Shown: piece after piece, positions 6,517 to 14,734 of the stretch
How positions within the stretch are numbered: position 1 is the first letter of the stretch
Layout: the number at the start of each line of letters is the position of its first letter
Source: Bacillota bacterium
GTDB taxonomy: Bacteria > Bacillota > Clostridia > Lachnospirales > Cellulosilyticaceae
NCBI GenBank assembly: GCA_023393125.1
Contig: JAEWMQ010000026.1
Location: forward strand, 1 to 46,585
Direction: 5' to 3'
Length of the DNA: 46,585 nt
Program-made: the position numbers and the translations under genes
The notes under the pieces: model-generated
The model's input: only the letters and a program-made list of their open reading frames with translations
What the model was told of the DNA's origin: nothing
Databases searched by the model: none

Positions 6517-7185
6517 CTATTTCTCAACTTGATTGTTTCTAACTGCTTCTAAAATAATATCACAGGCCTTTTTTATCATAGGATCTTTTGATTTTTCACT
6601 TAACCAATCAAAATAGCTTTTGTCTGTTTTATAAATCTGCTTTAGCGTTTCTCCTCGATGCTTATTCCCAAAAGGAATAACCACTGCACCAGCTGCTTCT
6701 GGGGACATATTTATTTCTTCTGTCATGTCTACAGGCTTCATAGCTTCCTTTTGTTCACCCCTTGTTGCTTTATTAGCATCATCATCTTCCCCTGTATTTA
6801 GGTTTAAAATGGCTTGATAAGAGTATCTTCTCAAATAGCTAATGACACTACCTGCTGCTTGAGGGTCTTTAGCTATTTCATAACCTCCCCCTTTAGCTAT
6901 TCTTGTAGGTAACATATAAAGTGGCTCACTTTCAATAAATTCCCCACTATCATGGAGTAAAACAGTTTGAACGCCTATTTGACCATCTTCCCTAGTTAAA
7001 GGAAATTGCAATATCGATAGGCCATTTGCTTGTAAAATAGGTCTTGTAGCTTCTATTAAAGCATCTAATGTCACATATTCACTTTTAAATTGAGGGTTCT
7101 CTGCATCTTTAGCAATGCTAGTAATCTCTCCATTAAACTTAGCTAAAGCACTCCCAATTTGTTTAATGCTATCACTTTTTCTCAT
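6517..7185 (-). CDS. ERF-family single-strand annealing recombinase
   Basis: A 222-residue protein of the ERF superfamily, phage-type proteins that anneal complementary single strands. The ERF core runs from about residue 5 to 145, with KSEYVTLDALIEATRPIL, LSILQFPL, VQTVLLHDSGEF and the characteristic AGSVISYLRRYSYQAIL, followed by GEDDDAN. The C-terminal 55 residues (VVIPFGNKHRGETLKQIYKT...YFDWL) resemble the small ExoX-like C-terminal domain often appended to nucleases and recombination proteins. AAAGGAGG precedes the ATG. Genes of this type usually sit in prophages beside ssb and exonuclease genes; here the neighbours are chromosomal (dapA, HAD phosphatase) and a terminator separates it from the upstream gene, so it looks like a domesticated or remnant recombinase. 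Confidence 0.85.
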   Translation of the reverse strand: MRKSDSIKQIGSALAKFNGEITSIAKDAENPQFKSEYVTLDALIEATRPILQANGLSILQFPLTREDGQIGVQTVLLHDSGEFIESEPLYMLPTRIAKGGGYEIAKDPQAAGSVISYLRRYSYQAILNLNTGEDDDANKATRGEQKEAMKPVDMTEEINMSPEAAGAVVIPFGNKHRGETLKQIYKTDKSYFDWLSEKSKDPMIKKACDIILEAVRNNQVEK

Positions 7186-7280
7186 GCTTATCCTCCTTTC
7201 GTACTAGTCCGTATTTTAAATTGGCTACTTATAGCTTTTGCAACTTTTAAAAGCTTATTACAAGAAATCCTTGTCAAAAC

Positions 7281-7327
7281 AAAAAAAATAAAATGCAAGC
7301 AGTATTTATTTTTACTGCTTGCATTTT
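7281..7327 (-). terminator. Terminator overlapping the HAD gene stop codon
   Basis: AAAATGCAAGCAGTA (7290-7304) pairs perfectly with TACTGCTTGCATTTT (7313-7327). On the minus strand it is followed by an almost unbroken T-tract (7281-7289). The stop codon of the HAD gene (7312-7314) is at the inner end of the stem, so the last codons of the gene form one arm. Confidence 0.93.
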
Positions 7328-7977
7328 ATTTCTTTTATCACATCAATTACTTCATAAAGATTTGCTTTAATGCAACTTGCTTCTTTCCTAATTTCATCAT
7401 CAGCTTTTACTAAATCAGGTATAAAAATGCTGTACATCCCTGCTGCTTTAGCTGCTTTAATTCCCATTCTTGAATCTTCTAAAACCATGCATTTTTCAGG
7501 CGCCTTTTTTAATACCTGAGCTGCCACTTGGAAAATCTCTGGATTAGGTTTAGATTCTACTACATCTGATCCACATACAATATGATCAAAGCGTTCTTTT
7601 ACGCCACCTAAAGTTAAATAAGCTAGAGCTTTTTCTCTGGTACTAGAAGTAGCTACTGCCTTTGGAATACCTTCTGATTCTAGGAAATTTAAAAGCTCAA
7701 TAAGGCCTGCTTTCTTAGTGATTCCTTGATCTTTTAATATTTGATCTGCTATATCCCTCTTCTTTTGACTTGCTTCTTCATAGGGAAAATCTTCACCATA
7801 AATTTTTCTTAAAATGATACCTATCGTTCTACTATTTCTAGCTACTAACTGAATGTAAATATCCCAACTAAATTCATATCCATAAAACGACGCTGCTTGT
7901 TGCCATGCTTCATAGTAGACACGTTCTGTATCAAACATTAATCCATCCATATCAAAAATAACAAGTTCTGGTCTCAT
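7312..7977 (-). CDS. HAD-superfamily hydrolase, subfamily IA
   Basis: A 221-residue cytosolic phosphatase or phosphomutase of the haloacid dehalogenase superfamily. Motif I is VIFDMDGLMFDTE (nucleophile Asp9 and acid Asp11), motif II is AVATSSTREKA, the motif III lysine is in ESKPNPEIF, and motif IV is VLEDSRMGIKAAKAAGM. The helical C1 cap after motif I and the overall length match the beta-phosphoglucomutase/GPH/YniC group. The absence of the mutase-type cap signature that I can recognise leaves a simple sugar-phosphate or nucleotide phosphatase as the safer guess. It is transcribed alone, and its terminator overlaps the stop codon. Confidence 0.9.
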   Translation of the reverse strand: MRPELVIFDMDGLMFDTERVYYEAWQQAASFYGYEFSWDIYIQLVARNSRTIGIILRKIYGEDFPYEEASQKKRDIADQILKDQGITKKAGLIELLNFLESEGIPKAVATSSTREKALAYLTLGGVKERFDHIVCGSDVVESKPNPEIFQVAAQVLKKAPEKCMVLEDSRMGIKAAKAAGMYSIFIPDLVKADDEIRKEASCIKANLYEVIDVIKEIKCKQ

Positions 7978-8076
7978 TGTATTCCTTCTTCCTTATTTTC
8001 TACATCATTTGCTTTTCCTACCTCATTAGTATAACAATAGTTCATACTTAACGGAACCCATACTTTTGAACAATCT

Positions 8077-8122
8077 AAAAAGGTGCTTAGTACATCACTT
8101 CCTATGTACTAAACACCTTTTA
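8077..8122. terminator. Terminator after the ABC transporter pair
   Basis: AAAAGGTG-TTAGTACAT pairs with ATGTACTAA-CACCTTTT around a short loop, with T/A tracts on both sides. It lies three bases after the permease stop. Confidence 0.9.
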
Positions 8123-8125
8123 GGC

Positions 8126-8806
8126 TTACATAATGTCCATATTTGCTACAATATCAATGGCTCGTCTTGCTAAGAATATCCCTAAGCCTGCAGCTAAAAC
8201 AACTAAAATGAGTGATAGACCAAATAAACTACTTCCATTAATATTATATAAAAAGATAGCTAATACAGCTGAGCTAATCAAGGTTTTTTGAGCACAAATC
8301 CATTTAACATCACAAATGAATGGGATTAATGCCGCTAAACTTGCAAAGGCACTATGAAGTAAACTAGCTATTAAATAGCTGAAAAAAAAGCTTATACGCA
8401 TACTACCTTCTGCAAAATGTAAAGCTAAGTTTAAAACAGATAACATGGTAAAATGAAATAGCATACTAAAAAACATTAAAGGCATCGTAACCCCTATAAT
8501 AAGAATAACTTTGACTACTAGCAAACGCTTGCGAGAAAGTGGATAGGTAAATAAAATACTAATCGACTTACTATTAATCTCCTCACTAAACATACGAATG
8601 ATTAATAAGCCTGCAAAAATAGTAAAAACAATTTTATTATACGCAATGACATGTGAAAAATAATCAATGTAATCCGTATAAATTCCTTTCATTAAAATAC
8701 CTGACATAATCAAATAAATTAATAAAACACCGCTTGTTAATATTCCCCCCGTAACAATGTGTTTGAAATTACTTTTCTTCATTTCTAGCAATAATAACTG
8801 TCTCAT
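8126..8806 (-). CDS. ABC-2-type transporter permease
   Basis: A 226-residue integral membrane protein with about six hydrophobic helices (near residues 20-40, 55-75, 95-120, 140-160, 170-190 and 200-220) and short loops. It is paired with the ATPase gene immediately upstream, from which it is separated by only four bases. I start it at 8806, where GGGGGT followed by AAGGTA precedes the ATG; the GGGGG overlaps the last codons of the ATPase gene, suggesting translational coupling. Size and topology match permeases of BcrAB/lantibiotic-immunity-like or ABC-2 exporters, which remove peptides, antibiotics or lipids. The substrate is not predictable. Confidence 0.85.
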   Translation of the reverse strand: MRQLLLLEMKKSNFKHIVTGGILTSGVLLIYLIMSGILMKGIYTDYIDYFSHVIAYNKIVFTIFAGLLIIRMFSEEINSKSISILFTYPLSRKRLLVVKVILIIGVTMPLMFFSMLFHFTMLSVLNLALHFAEGSMRISFFFSYLIASLLHSAFASLAALIPFICDVKWICAQKTLISSAVLAIFLYNINGSSLFGLSLILVVLAAGLGIFLARRAIDIVANMDIM

Positions 8807-8810
8807 TACC

Positions 8811-9527
8811 TTACCCCCTTGATAATACATTCAAAAAGTATTCTTCTAAAGATGTTTGCTCAGTTGCCTTAATATCTCTTAATGCTATTTCTTCTAGCAA
8901 TTTCCCACCTTTAATACAACCAATTGTATCTGCTATTAACTCTATCTCTGATAAAATATGACTAGAAATTAAAATAGTAATCCCTTGTTCTCTACATAGA
9001 AATTTAAGTAACTCTCTAATATCTTTAATCCCTATAGGATCAAGCCCATTAACAGGCTCATCTAAAATAAGAAGTTCCGGCCGATGAACTAAGGCTCTAG
9101 CAATACCTAAGCGCTGCCTCATTCCTGCCGAGAACTGACTTACCCTTTCATCTGCCATACCTTGTAAACGCACAAGCTTTAAGGCATTAGCTACACTTTC
9201 TTCTGCTTCAATTCCCATATAGCTACATTGAAGTTCTAGATTTTCTTTAACTGTTAAGTGATTATAAAAAATAGGGTATTCTATCATATTTCCTATACGA
9301 CGTAGCAAGCGTGGCTGCATTGCGCTCATTTCTTCCCCAAAAAGCTGAATGCTCCCACTATCTGATTTTACCAAATGTAAGAGCATTCTCATGAGCGTTG
9401 TTTTACCTGCTCCATTAGGCCCTAGAAAACCATATATCTCTTCTTGTTTTACATGAATGCTGACATGATCTATAATTTGCTTGCCCCCTATACGCTTGCA
9501 TAGATCATTGGTAGTGATTATTTCCAA
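8811..9527 (-). CDS. ABC transporter ATP-binding protein (BcrA-like)
   Basis: A 238-residue nucleotide-binding subunit for the ABC-2 permease encoded downstream. The Walker A motif is GPNGAGKTT (about residues 37-45), the signature reads QFSAGMRQRLGIARAL (a FSAGM variant of LSGGQ), Walker B is LLILDEPVNGLD and the switch histidine lies in ILISSHILSEIE. The second half resembles the BcrA/DrrA subgroup, with the usual C-terminal EYFLNVL. Translation probably begins at a TTG at 9527, since GGGGGAG lies five bases upstream and no ATG is suitably placed. Two subunits should pair with two permeases. No regulator or two-component system flanks it, so drug resistance is only one possibility. Confidence 0.92.
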   Translation of the reverse strand: MEIITTNDLCKRIGGKQIIDHVSIHVKQEEIYGFLGPNGAGKTTLMRMLLHLVKSDSGSIQLFGEEMSAMQPRLLRRIGNMIEYPIFYNHLTVKENLELQCSYMGIEAEESVANALKLVRLQGMADERVSQFSAGMRQRLGIARALVHRPELLILDEPVNGLDPIGIKDIRELLKFLCREQGITILISSHILSEIELIADTIGCIKGGKLLEEIALRDIKATEQTSLEEYFLNVLSRG

Positions 9528-9927
9528 TTATTCTCCCCCTTACCCACTACTTCTTTAACTAACCTCTTATATCATATACAAAATATTTTAATTATTCAAT
9601 TTTTTAAAACCACTTTATTAAGTTAATCATTACCCAAATAAATTTTAAGAATTATTTTTTAAACTTCAACCTCTTACAGTGCTTCTCTTCCTATTTCTCC
9701 CCACTTATGTCCATTTTTCCTGTTACCTATAAAGCCTATTAAGTGGTAAAAATTCAAAATTTGTCGATACCCCAATCTTTCTATTAAAGATAAAAGTATG
9801 GTCTATCTATATCTTTTTCATTGAATGCTATTGCAATTAATATAATCCCTGCTATGCTTATAGCCCCTATTTTCAAACTTCTTAAAGAAGCTTTTATATC
9901 CTCTCCAATAATTTTATTTTTACATAT
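9528..9927. other. Intergenic region with a possible gene remnant
   Basis: No intact gene is supported here. On the minus strand a frame ending at a TAA at 9784-9786 encodes about 45 residues with one hydrophobic helix (ASLRSLKIGAISIAGIILIA), but it has no good start codon or ribosome-binding site and its upstream side runs into the ridA terminator. It could be the tail of a decayed membrane protein or chance. The remainder is AT-rich and featureless to my eye. Confidence 0.35.
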
Positions 9928-9974
9928 AAAAAGAGCAACGACTGAAAATATTTCTTTTAGTCGTTGCTCTTTTT
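9928..9974. terminator. Terminator after ridA
   Basis: AAAAAGAGCAACGACT pairs perfectly with AGTCGTTGCTCTTTTT over 16 base pairs. It works in both directions and lies 13 bases after the ridA stop. Confidence 0.93.
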
Positions 9975-9987
9975 ATGAATCTATTGC

Positions 9988-10362
9988 TTATTTACAAGCA
10001 ATAACTTCTACTTCACAAAGTACATTTTTAGGTAACGTTTTAACAGCTACGCAAGAGCGTGCTGGTTTGCTTACAAAGTATTTGGCATAAACTTCATTAA
10101 ATGCAGCAAAGTCAGTCATATCTGCTAAAAAGCAGGTTGTTTTAATCACTTTATCAAAGCTTGTCCCACTTGCTTCTAAAACAGCCTCTAAATTCTTCAT
10201 CACTTGCTCTGTTTGAGCTGTAATATCTTCTCCTACAACTGTCATTGTTGCTGGATCTAGAGGAATTTGTCCTGAAGTAAATACTAAATCATTCATGCAT
10301 ACTGCTTGTGAGTATGGCCCTATAGCTGCTGGTGCAGCATCTGTATGTGTTGTTTTTAACAT
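9988..10362 (-). CDS. ridA: RidA-family 2-iminobutanoate/2-iminopropanoate deaminase
   Basis: RidA hydrolyses reactive enamine/imine intermediates released by PLP-dependent dehydratases, protecting other PLP enzymes. The 124-residue length is typical. The trimer-forming fold is recognisable from AAPAAIGPYSQAV, LVFTSGQIPLDP, QTEQVMKNLEAVLE and the active-site segment PARSCVAVKTLPKNVLCEVEVIA, which holds the conserved arginine and the terminal glutamate. The usual family residue after PAR is S or T; here RSCVAV is normal. AGGAGG sits upstream of the ATG. A serine dehydratase appears in the same window, but it uses an iron-sulfur cluster rather than PLP, so a direct link is doubtful. The gene is monocistronic with a strong terminator. 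Confidence 0.94.
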   Translation of the reverse strand: MLKTTHTDAAPAAIGPYSQAVCMNDLVFTSGQIPLDPATMTVVGEDITAQTEQVMKNLEAVLEASGTSFDKVIKTTCFLADMTDFAAFNEVYAKYFVSKPARSCVAVKTLPKNVLCEVEVIACK

Positions 10363-10488
10363 GGTGCGCCTCCTGTTTTATTTTATGACTCGATTATATT
10401 GCTTTACTGGACCTTCGTCAATATTTTTAATAGTGTCCATCCCATGTTATAGCCATTGTCTCGTTACCTCTTATACGCCTCAATACTT

Positions 10489-10716
10489 TTATTTCGTATT
10501 ATAAAGCTTATATAAATGATATAAATTAATGAGAATAATGGCAAGGTTAGCAACTGCAACTGGATAAGCACCTACAATAAAACCATAAATAACAAATAAC
10601 AAGCAACCTACTGTATTAAGCATACGAAGCTTTATGACATCTGCCATTAAAAGTGAAATGGCAATCATAAAAGAGGCTGCATAACCTACCCATTCAATCC
10701 AAGGTGTACTTAACAT
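10489..10716 (-). CDS. Small YgjV/SemiSWEET-like membrane protein
   Basis: A 75-residue membrane protein with three predicted helices: EWVGYAASFMIAISLLMADV, LRMLNTVGCLLFVIYGFIVG and PVAVANLAIILINLYHLYKL. The pattern, with a conserved N-terminal GYAASF, central NxxG and C-terminal N-xxx-N-xxY, resembles the YgjV-type inner-membrane family and more distantly the half-transporters of the SemiSWEET type. The function of these short proteins is not established. A start at 10716 is supported by AGGTAGG upstream. It lies 78 bases after the Ca2+/Na+ exchanger gene on the same strand and could be the second gene of that transcript. Confidence 0.72.
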   Translation of the reverse strand: MLSTPWIEWVGYAASFMIAISLLMADVIKLRMLNTVGCLLFVIYGFIVGAYPVAVANLAIILINLYHLYKLYNTK

Positions 10717-10794
10717 ATCTTTTCCTACCTTTCTAGTCTTCCTTAAATGTCTTCATATAAATATATGACGCTAAATCATATTATTTGCTGTCTT

Positions 10795-11766
10795 TTAGTT
10801 TCTTATTATAATAAACATCATATAACAAAGGTAGCTTAGTACTAATAAGCTTCCCTCTACTTTATTAATTTTAACTTTAGTAATAGAAAAAATGTAAGTT
10901 ACTATACTTACTATTAAAAGGATTATCATATCTATAAAAACTGCTCCATTAACAGCTATAGGAAAAATCACAGAAGAAATCCCTAAAATAAAAAATACAT
11001 TAAAAATATTAGAGCCAATTACATTCCCTAAAGCAATATCACTCTTCCCTTTTCTAGCTGCTATAATGGAAGTTACGAGTTCTGGTAAAGAGGTTCCTAC
11101 AGCAACAATAGTAAGTCCTACTAATTTTTCACTCATCCCCCATGCTAGTGCAATTTGAGTCGCAGCATCTACAACTAATTGCCCACCTATGATAATCCCA
11201 ACCAACCCGCCTATGGCAATAAGTATACTTTTTCCTATTCGAATCTCTTTTTCTGTCTCGCTCTTAGTAGATACAGAAGCTTCTGCTGTGCTATTTCTAT
11301 GGCTCAAAGCAAGCTCAATGAGATAATACATATAAATTCCAAAAAGAACTAATAGGATCAAACCATCTCCTCTAGAAATAGTATTCAAGGAGGTAGATTG
11401 AAAGATAACATCATTTGCTAGTATAAGCAGTATGAAGGAAGAGAGCAATGCAAATGGAAATTCCTTGGTGATAATAGATTTTTGTACTTGTAAAGGTGTA
11501 ATAACAGCTGCAATACCCACTACAACAAGTAAGTTAAAAATATTAGAACCTACGATATTCCCAATAGCAATATCGTTTTGTCCCTTTAAAGCAGAAGTAA
11601 TACTGACAGCAGCTTCAGGTGCACTTGTCCCAAATGCTACTATAGTTAAACCAATAATCAAATTGGGTATCCTGGCTTTAACAGCAATATCAGATGCACC
11701 CTCTACAAAATAATCTGCACCTTTAATAAGCAAAACAAAACCTAGAACAAGCCATATATATATCAT
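10795..11766 (-). CDS. Calcium/sodium antiporter, CaCA superfamily (YrbG-like)
   Basis: A 323-residue inner-membrane cation exchanger that should expel Ca2+ in exchange for Na+ or H+. The two inverted alpha repeats are plain: TIVAFGTSAPEAAVSITSAL with GNIVGSNIFNLLVV in the first half, and TIVAVGTSLPELVTSIIAAR with GNVIGSNIFNVFFI in the second. The acidic residues in the two GTSxPE motifs coordinate the ion. About ten helices are visible and the loop between halves is short and charged. The start at 11766 is chosen because AAGGAG precedes it by nine bases; a GTG at 11787 overlaps that site. The protein is full length for the prokaryotic family. Confidence 0.92.
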   Translation of the reverse strand: MIYIWLVLGFVLLIKGADYFVEGASDIAVKARIPNLIIGLTIVAFGTSAPEAAVSITSALKGQNDIAIGNIVGSNIFNLLVVVGIAAVITPLQVQKSIITKEFPFALLSSFILLILANDVIFQSTSLNTISRGDGLILLVLFGIYMYYLIELALSHRNSTAEASVSTKSETEKEIRIGKSILIAIGGLVGIIIGGQLVVDAATQIALAWGMSEKLVGLTIVAVGTSLPELVTSIIAARKGKSDIALGNVIGSNIFNVFFILGISSVIFPIAVNGAVFIDMIILLIVSIVTYIFSITKVKINKVEGSLLVLSYLCYMMFIIIRN

Positions 11767-12021
11767 TTGTATCATCTCCTTACTCACTATAGTATGAAAT
11801 ATTGTTGGTATTGATAGTTTGCCTAACTCTATTTTCTCCTATACAAACAAATGATATATGAGTCATATGGATGAGAAATTTTATTAGTAACCATTCAACT
11901 ATTTTCTCATCCTCAATTCTTTATTATTCATTCTTCATTTTTAATTCTTCATTATTTATGTACAACTAATAGTTACCTTGTTTTTATAAATAGGAAAATC
12001 CTATCATACTTTACACCAAAA
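11767..12021. other. Intergenic region with a short TTCTTCATT direct repeat
   Basis: This spacer has no supported gene. It contains two direct copies of ATTCTTCATT (11930-11939 and 11944-11953) within a longer run of related AT-rich words from about 11915 to 11957. Such AATGAAGAAT-type runs occur in many low-GC intergenic spaces. I see no clear promoter for the downstream exchanger gene beyond AT-rich sequence. Confidence 0.45.
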
Positions 12022-12064
12022 CAAAAGCTTTTTAAAGTTTACTCTACCCTTTAAAAAGCTTTTG
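12022..12064. terminator. Terminator after ddh
   Basis: CAAAAGCTTTTTAAAG pairs perfectly with CTTTAAAAAGCTTTTG over 16 base pairs and is followed on the minus strand by TTTTGG. It ends six bases after the ddh stop. Confidence 0.9.
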
Positions 12065-12070
12065 CTTATT

Positions 12071-13063
12071 TTATAATAAATTTTTAATTAACTCTGCTGA
12101 TGAAAGTGGTGAAAGATAAGAAAGTGGTACATCAAATACAGTCTTTGCCCCCACAGTACCTTCCTTATTCATTCTAACCGCAGCTCTTGCATATGCTACA
12201 AGCACAGAAGCTGTGAATTCTGGGTTACTATCTAATTTAAGTGAGAACTCGATAATTTGTTTATGTTCATCATTAGCACCTGTTACACCGCTTCTAAATA
12301 CGAGACCACCATGTGGCATTTTGCTATGGTTTTCACGGAGTTCTTCTTCAGTAATGAAGTGAACAGTTGTATCATAATCAGAGAAATAGTTTGGCATATT
12401 TTTAATATCTGCCTCGATACGTCCACGATCTGCTCCTTCTTCTGCTACAACAAAACATTCTCTTGTATGTTTTTCTCTTGTTGTTAAAGATGGGTTGTCA
12501 CCATTTCTTACTGCTTCAATAGCTGAAACTACTGGAATCGTATATTGGATACCATTTTTAACGCCTTCTACTCTTCTAATAGCATCTGAGTGTCCTTGAC
12601 TTACACCTTTACCCCAAAAAGTATAGTCATTACCTTTTGGTAAAATAGCACCTGACATCATACGAATCATTGAGAATAAACCTGGATCCCAACCTACTGA
12701 AATGATACTTGTTTTACCAGCTGCTTTTGCTGCTTTTTCTACTGCTGCTTGATATTCTGGAATTCTTGCATGTGTATCAAAACTATCAATGGTATTAAAC
12801 ATAGTTGCCATTTCTGGCCCTTGCACTGGTAAGTCTGTTGCTGAACCACCACATAAAATCATCACATCAATAGCATCTTTATACTTTTCTAATTCATCCA
12901 TATGTACCACTTTTGCTGATGATGTAGCAATTTTTACAGTATCTACTGGTCTTCTTGTAAATACAGCAATAAGTTCCATATCTTCATTTTGTCCGAGTGC
13001 CACTTCTACTCCACGGCCTACATTTCCATATCCAACGATACCTACTCTTACTTTCGTATTCAT
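12071..13063 (-). CDS. ddh: meso-Diaminopimelate D-dehydrogenase
   Basis: Ddh reductively aminates tetrahydrodipicolinate with NADPH and ammonia, giving meso-diaminopimelate in one step instead of the succinylase, acetylase or aminotransferase routes. The 330-residue protein opens with the Rossmann motif VGIVGYGNVGRGVE, then CGGSATDLPVQGPEMA, FNTIDSFDTHARIPEY and SVGWDPGLFSMIRMM, which are family signatures around the substrate pocket; later GKGVSQGHSDAIRRV and MPHGGLVFRSG also match. The ATG at 13063 has AGGAGG six bases upstream; a GTG directly before it is less likely. The gene is single, with a 9-base inverted repeat upstream that may be an operator. It pairs functionally with dapA at 5491. 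Confidence 0.96.
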   Translation of the reverse strand: MNTKVRVGIVGYGNVGRGVEVALGQNEDMELIAVFTRRPVDTVKIATSSAKVVHMDELEKYKDAIDVMILCGGSATDLPVQGPEMATMFNTIDSFDTHARIPEYQAAVEKAAKAAGKTSIISVGWDPGLFSMIRMMSGAILPKGNDYTFWGKGVSQGHSDAIRRVEGVKNGIQYTIPVVSAIEAVRNGDNPSLTTREKHTRECFVVAEEGADRGRIEADIKNMPNYFSDYDTTVHFITEEELRENHSKMPHGGLVFRSGVTGANDEHKQIIEFSLKLDSNPEFTASVLVAYARAAVRMNKEGTVGAKTVFDVPLSYLSPLSSAELIKNLL

Positions 13064-13140
13064 CACAAACCTCCTTAGTTTCCTGCTGTTATTAACTCAT
13101 TTGTATACTACTTATAAGTGACTATTAAGTTCTATCCAAC

Positions 13141-13166
13141 TTAGTAGTATTGATTAGTACTACTAA
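13141..13166. promoter_or_regulatory. Candidate operator upstream of ddh
   Basis: TTAGTAGTA and TACTACTAA form a perfect 9-base inverted repeat with an eight-base centre, about 80 bases before the ddh start. A second short palindrome, ACTTATAAGT, lies at 13110-13119. No T-tract follows, so a protein-binding site is likelier than a terminator. It could also serve katA read-through control, because katA is transcribed towards it. Confidence 0.45.
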
Positions 13167-13219
13167 ATTATCTTTGATTTCTTTTCATTTGTCAATATCA
13201 AATCTTTTCAAAACAAAAG

Positions 13220-14734
13220 CTATGCTTTTCCTTTAGGCATAGTAGCTGTAACACGTTTTTCTTGTGTCATAGCAGCTAACTTTTCAATGGTTTCAAGCTC
13301 TAGCCCTAAATAATCTGCAATAAGCTGCCCCATTTGATGGTCTGCTTTATAAAACAATGCTGCTTGACGACACTGAAGAGCAGGATCTGCATGCTTTAAG
13401 CTTTCAGTTACATTATAAATAAAGTGCGCTTTATCATCACTGGCCATGGCTCTATAGAATTCACCAGGTTGCACAAAGTCAACATCTGCACTTTCAATAA
13501 CATGCCTTTTAATTTCTCCTACTACAGGAATAGGCGGTGGTGCATCTTCAGGTGACACTGCTACATTAACAAAGCTACTAGGATAATAATTCGGTACATT
13601 CCCCATATTGCCATTAACCTGCATATTGCCATCTCTTTGAGTCGTATACAAACAAGCTTTTGCTTTATTAATAGGAATCTGTGTATTGTTAGCACCTAAA
13701 CGATAACGATGGGCATCTTCATACGCCATTAGCCTCGTTTGCAAAAGCTTATCTGGTGAAGTCCATATTCCTGGCACTAAATGAGCTGGTGCAAAAGCTG
13801 CTTGTTCTACCTCTGCAAAGAAATTAATTGGGTTTTTATTAAGTACAATCTTGCCTAGAGGAATAAGTGGATGGTCCTCTTCATACCACGTTTTCGTTAC
13901 ATCAAAAGGATCTACTCTATAATGAGTAGCTTCTTCTGGTGTCATGATTTGCACGCATACAGTCCACGAAGGGTACTCCCCTCTTTCAATAGCATTAAAC
14001 AAATCTTTAACTGCATAATCTGGATTCTCTCCTGCTATTTGTTCTGCTTCTGCTGCTGTAAAGTTTTTAATACCTTGGTCAGTAAGCATATGGTATTTCA
14101 CCCACACATATTCTCCTTTCTCGTTATACCACATGAAGGTATGACTACCAAAACCATCCATATGCCTAAAACCCATAGGCGTCCCTAAATTAGAAAATAG
14201 CCGCATCACTTGATGTAGTGATTCTGGTGTTAAAGAAAGAAAATCCCAAAACATGTTAGGGTCCTTTAAATTGGTTTGTGGATTTCTTTTTTGTGTATGG
14301 ATAAAGTCTGGAAATTTAATACCATCTCTAATGAAAAAAATCGGTGTATTATTACCTACTAAATCATAATTACCATCTTCAGTATAAAATTTCATGGCGA
14401 AGCCCCTAGGATCTCTAGCTGTATCTGCAGATCCTTTTTCACCACCTACCGTAGAAAAGCGTATAAACATATCCGTTCGTTTACCTACTTGATTTAAAAA
14501 CTTGGCCATGGTGTACCTAGATAAATCATTAGTTACTTCAAAGTACCCATGAGCCCCTCCTCCTTTAGCATGTACAACCCTTTCTGGAATACGTTCCCTA
14601 TTAAAATGAGCTAACTTTTCCTGTAAATACGCATCTGCCAGTAAATCAAAACCTACTTTTTTCCCGGTGCTTATAGCTGCTTGATCACTTGTAACTGGTA
14701 TGGATACACTAGTCGTTAATTTATTTTCTTCCAT
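13220..14734 (-). CDS. katA: Haem catalase (small-subunit, clade 3 type)
   Basis: This monofunctional catalase converts hydrogen peroxide to water and oxygen. The 504-residue length fits the small-subunit form without a C-terminal flavodoxin domain. The catalytic histidine is His55 in RVVHAKGGGAHGYFE, the distal asparagine Asn128 in GNNTPIFFIRDG, and the proximal haem ligand Tyr338 in RLMAYEDAHRYRLGAN. FSTVGGEKGSADTARDPRGFAMKFYTEDGN splits into the expected substrate-channel and haem-contact segments. GGAGGAG precedes the ATG. It is monocistronic and divergent from the hydrogenase-maturation leader. I see no convincing PerR-type box upstream. Its presence suggests aerotolerance in an otherwise anaerobic gene set. 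Confidence 0.96.
   Translation of the reverse strand: MEENKLTTSVSIPVTSDQAAISTGKKVGFDLLADAYLQEKLAHFNRERIPERVVHAKGGGAHGYFEVTNDLSRYTMAKFLNQVGKRTDMFIRFSTVGGEKGSADTARDPRGFAMKFYTEDGNYDLVGNNTPIFFIRDGIKFPDFIHTQKRNPQTNLKDPNMFWDFLSLTPESLHQVMRLFSNLGTPMGFRHMDGFGSHTFMWYNEKGEYVWVKYHMLTDQGIKNFTAAEAEQIAGENPDYAVKDLFNAIERGEYPSWTVCVQIMTPEEATHYRVDPFDVTKTWYEEDHPLIPLGKIVLNKNPINFFAEVEQAAFAPAHLVPGIWTSPDKLLQTRLMAYEDAHRYRLGANNTQIPINKAKACLYTTQRDGNMQVNGNMGNVPNYYPSSFVNVAVSPEDAPPPIPVVGEIKRHVIESADVDFVQPGEFYRAMASDDKAHFIYNVTESLKHADPALQCRQAALFYKADHQMGQLIADYLGLELETIEKLAAMTQEKRVTATMPKGKA

Noticed and set aside
9821..10090. 89-codon plus-strand frame near ridA
   Set aside because: Half of it is antisense to ridA and it crosses a strong terminator hairpin.
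11915..11957. TTCTTCATT direct repeats as a regulatory array
   Set aside because: The units are short, imperfect and AT-rich, and similar runs are common in low-GC intergenic DNA.
13871..14188. 105-codon frame antisense to katA
   Set aside because: It overlaps conserved catalase coding sequence and has cysteine/phenylalanine-rich composition typical of a shadow frame.
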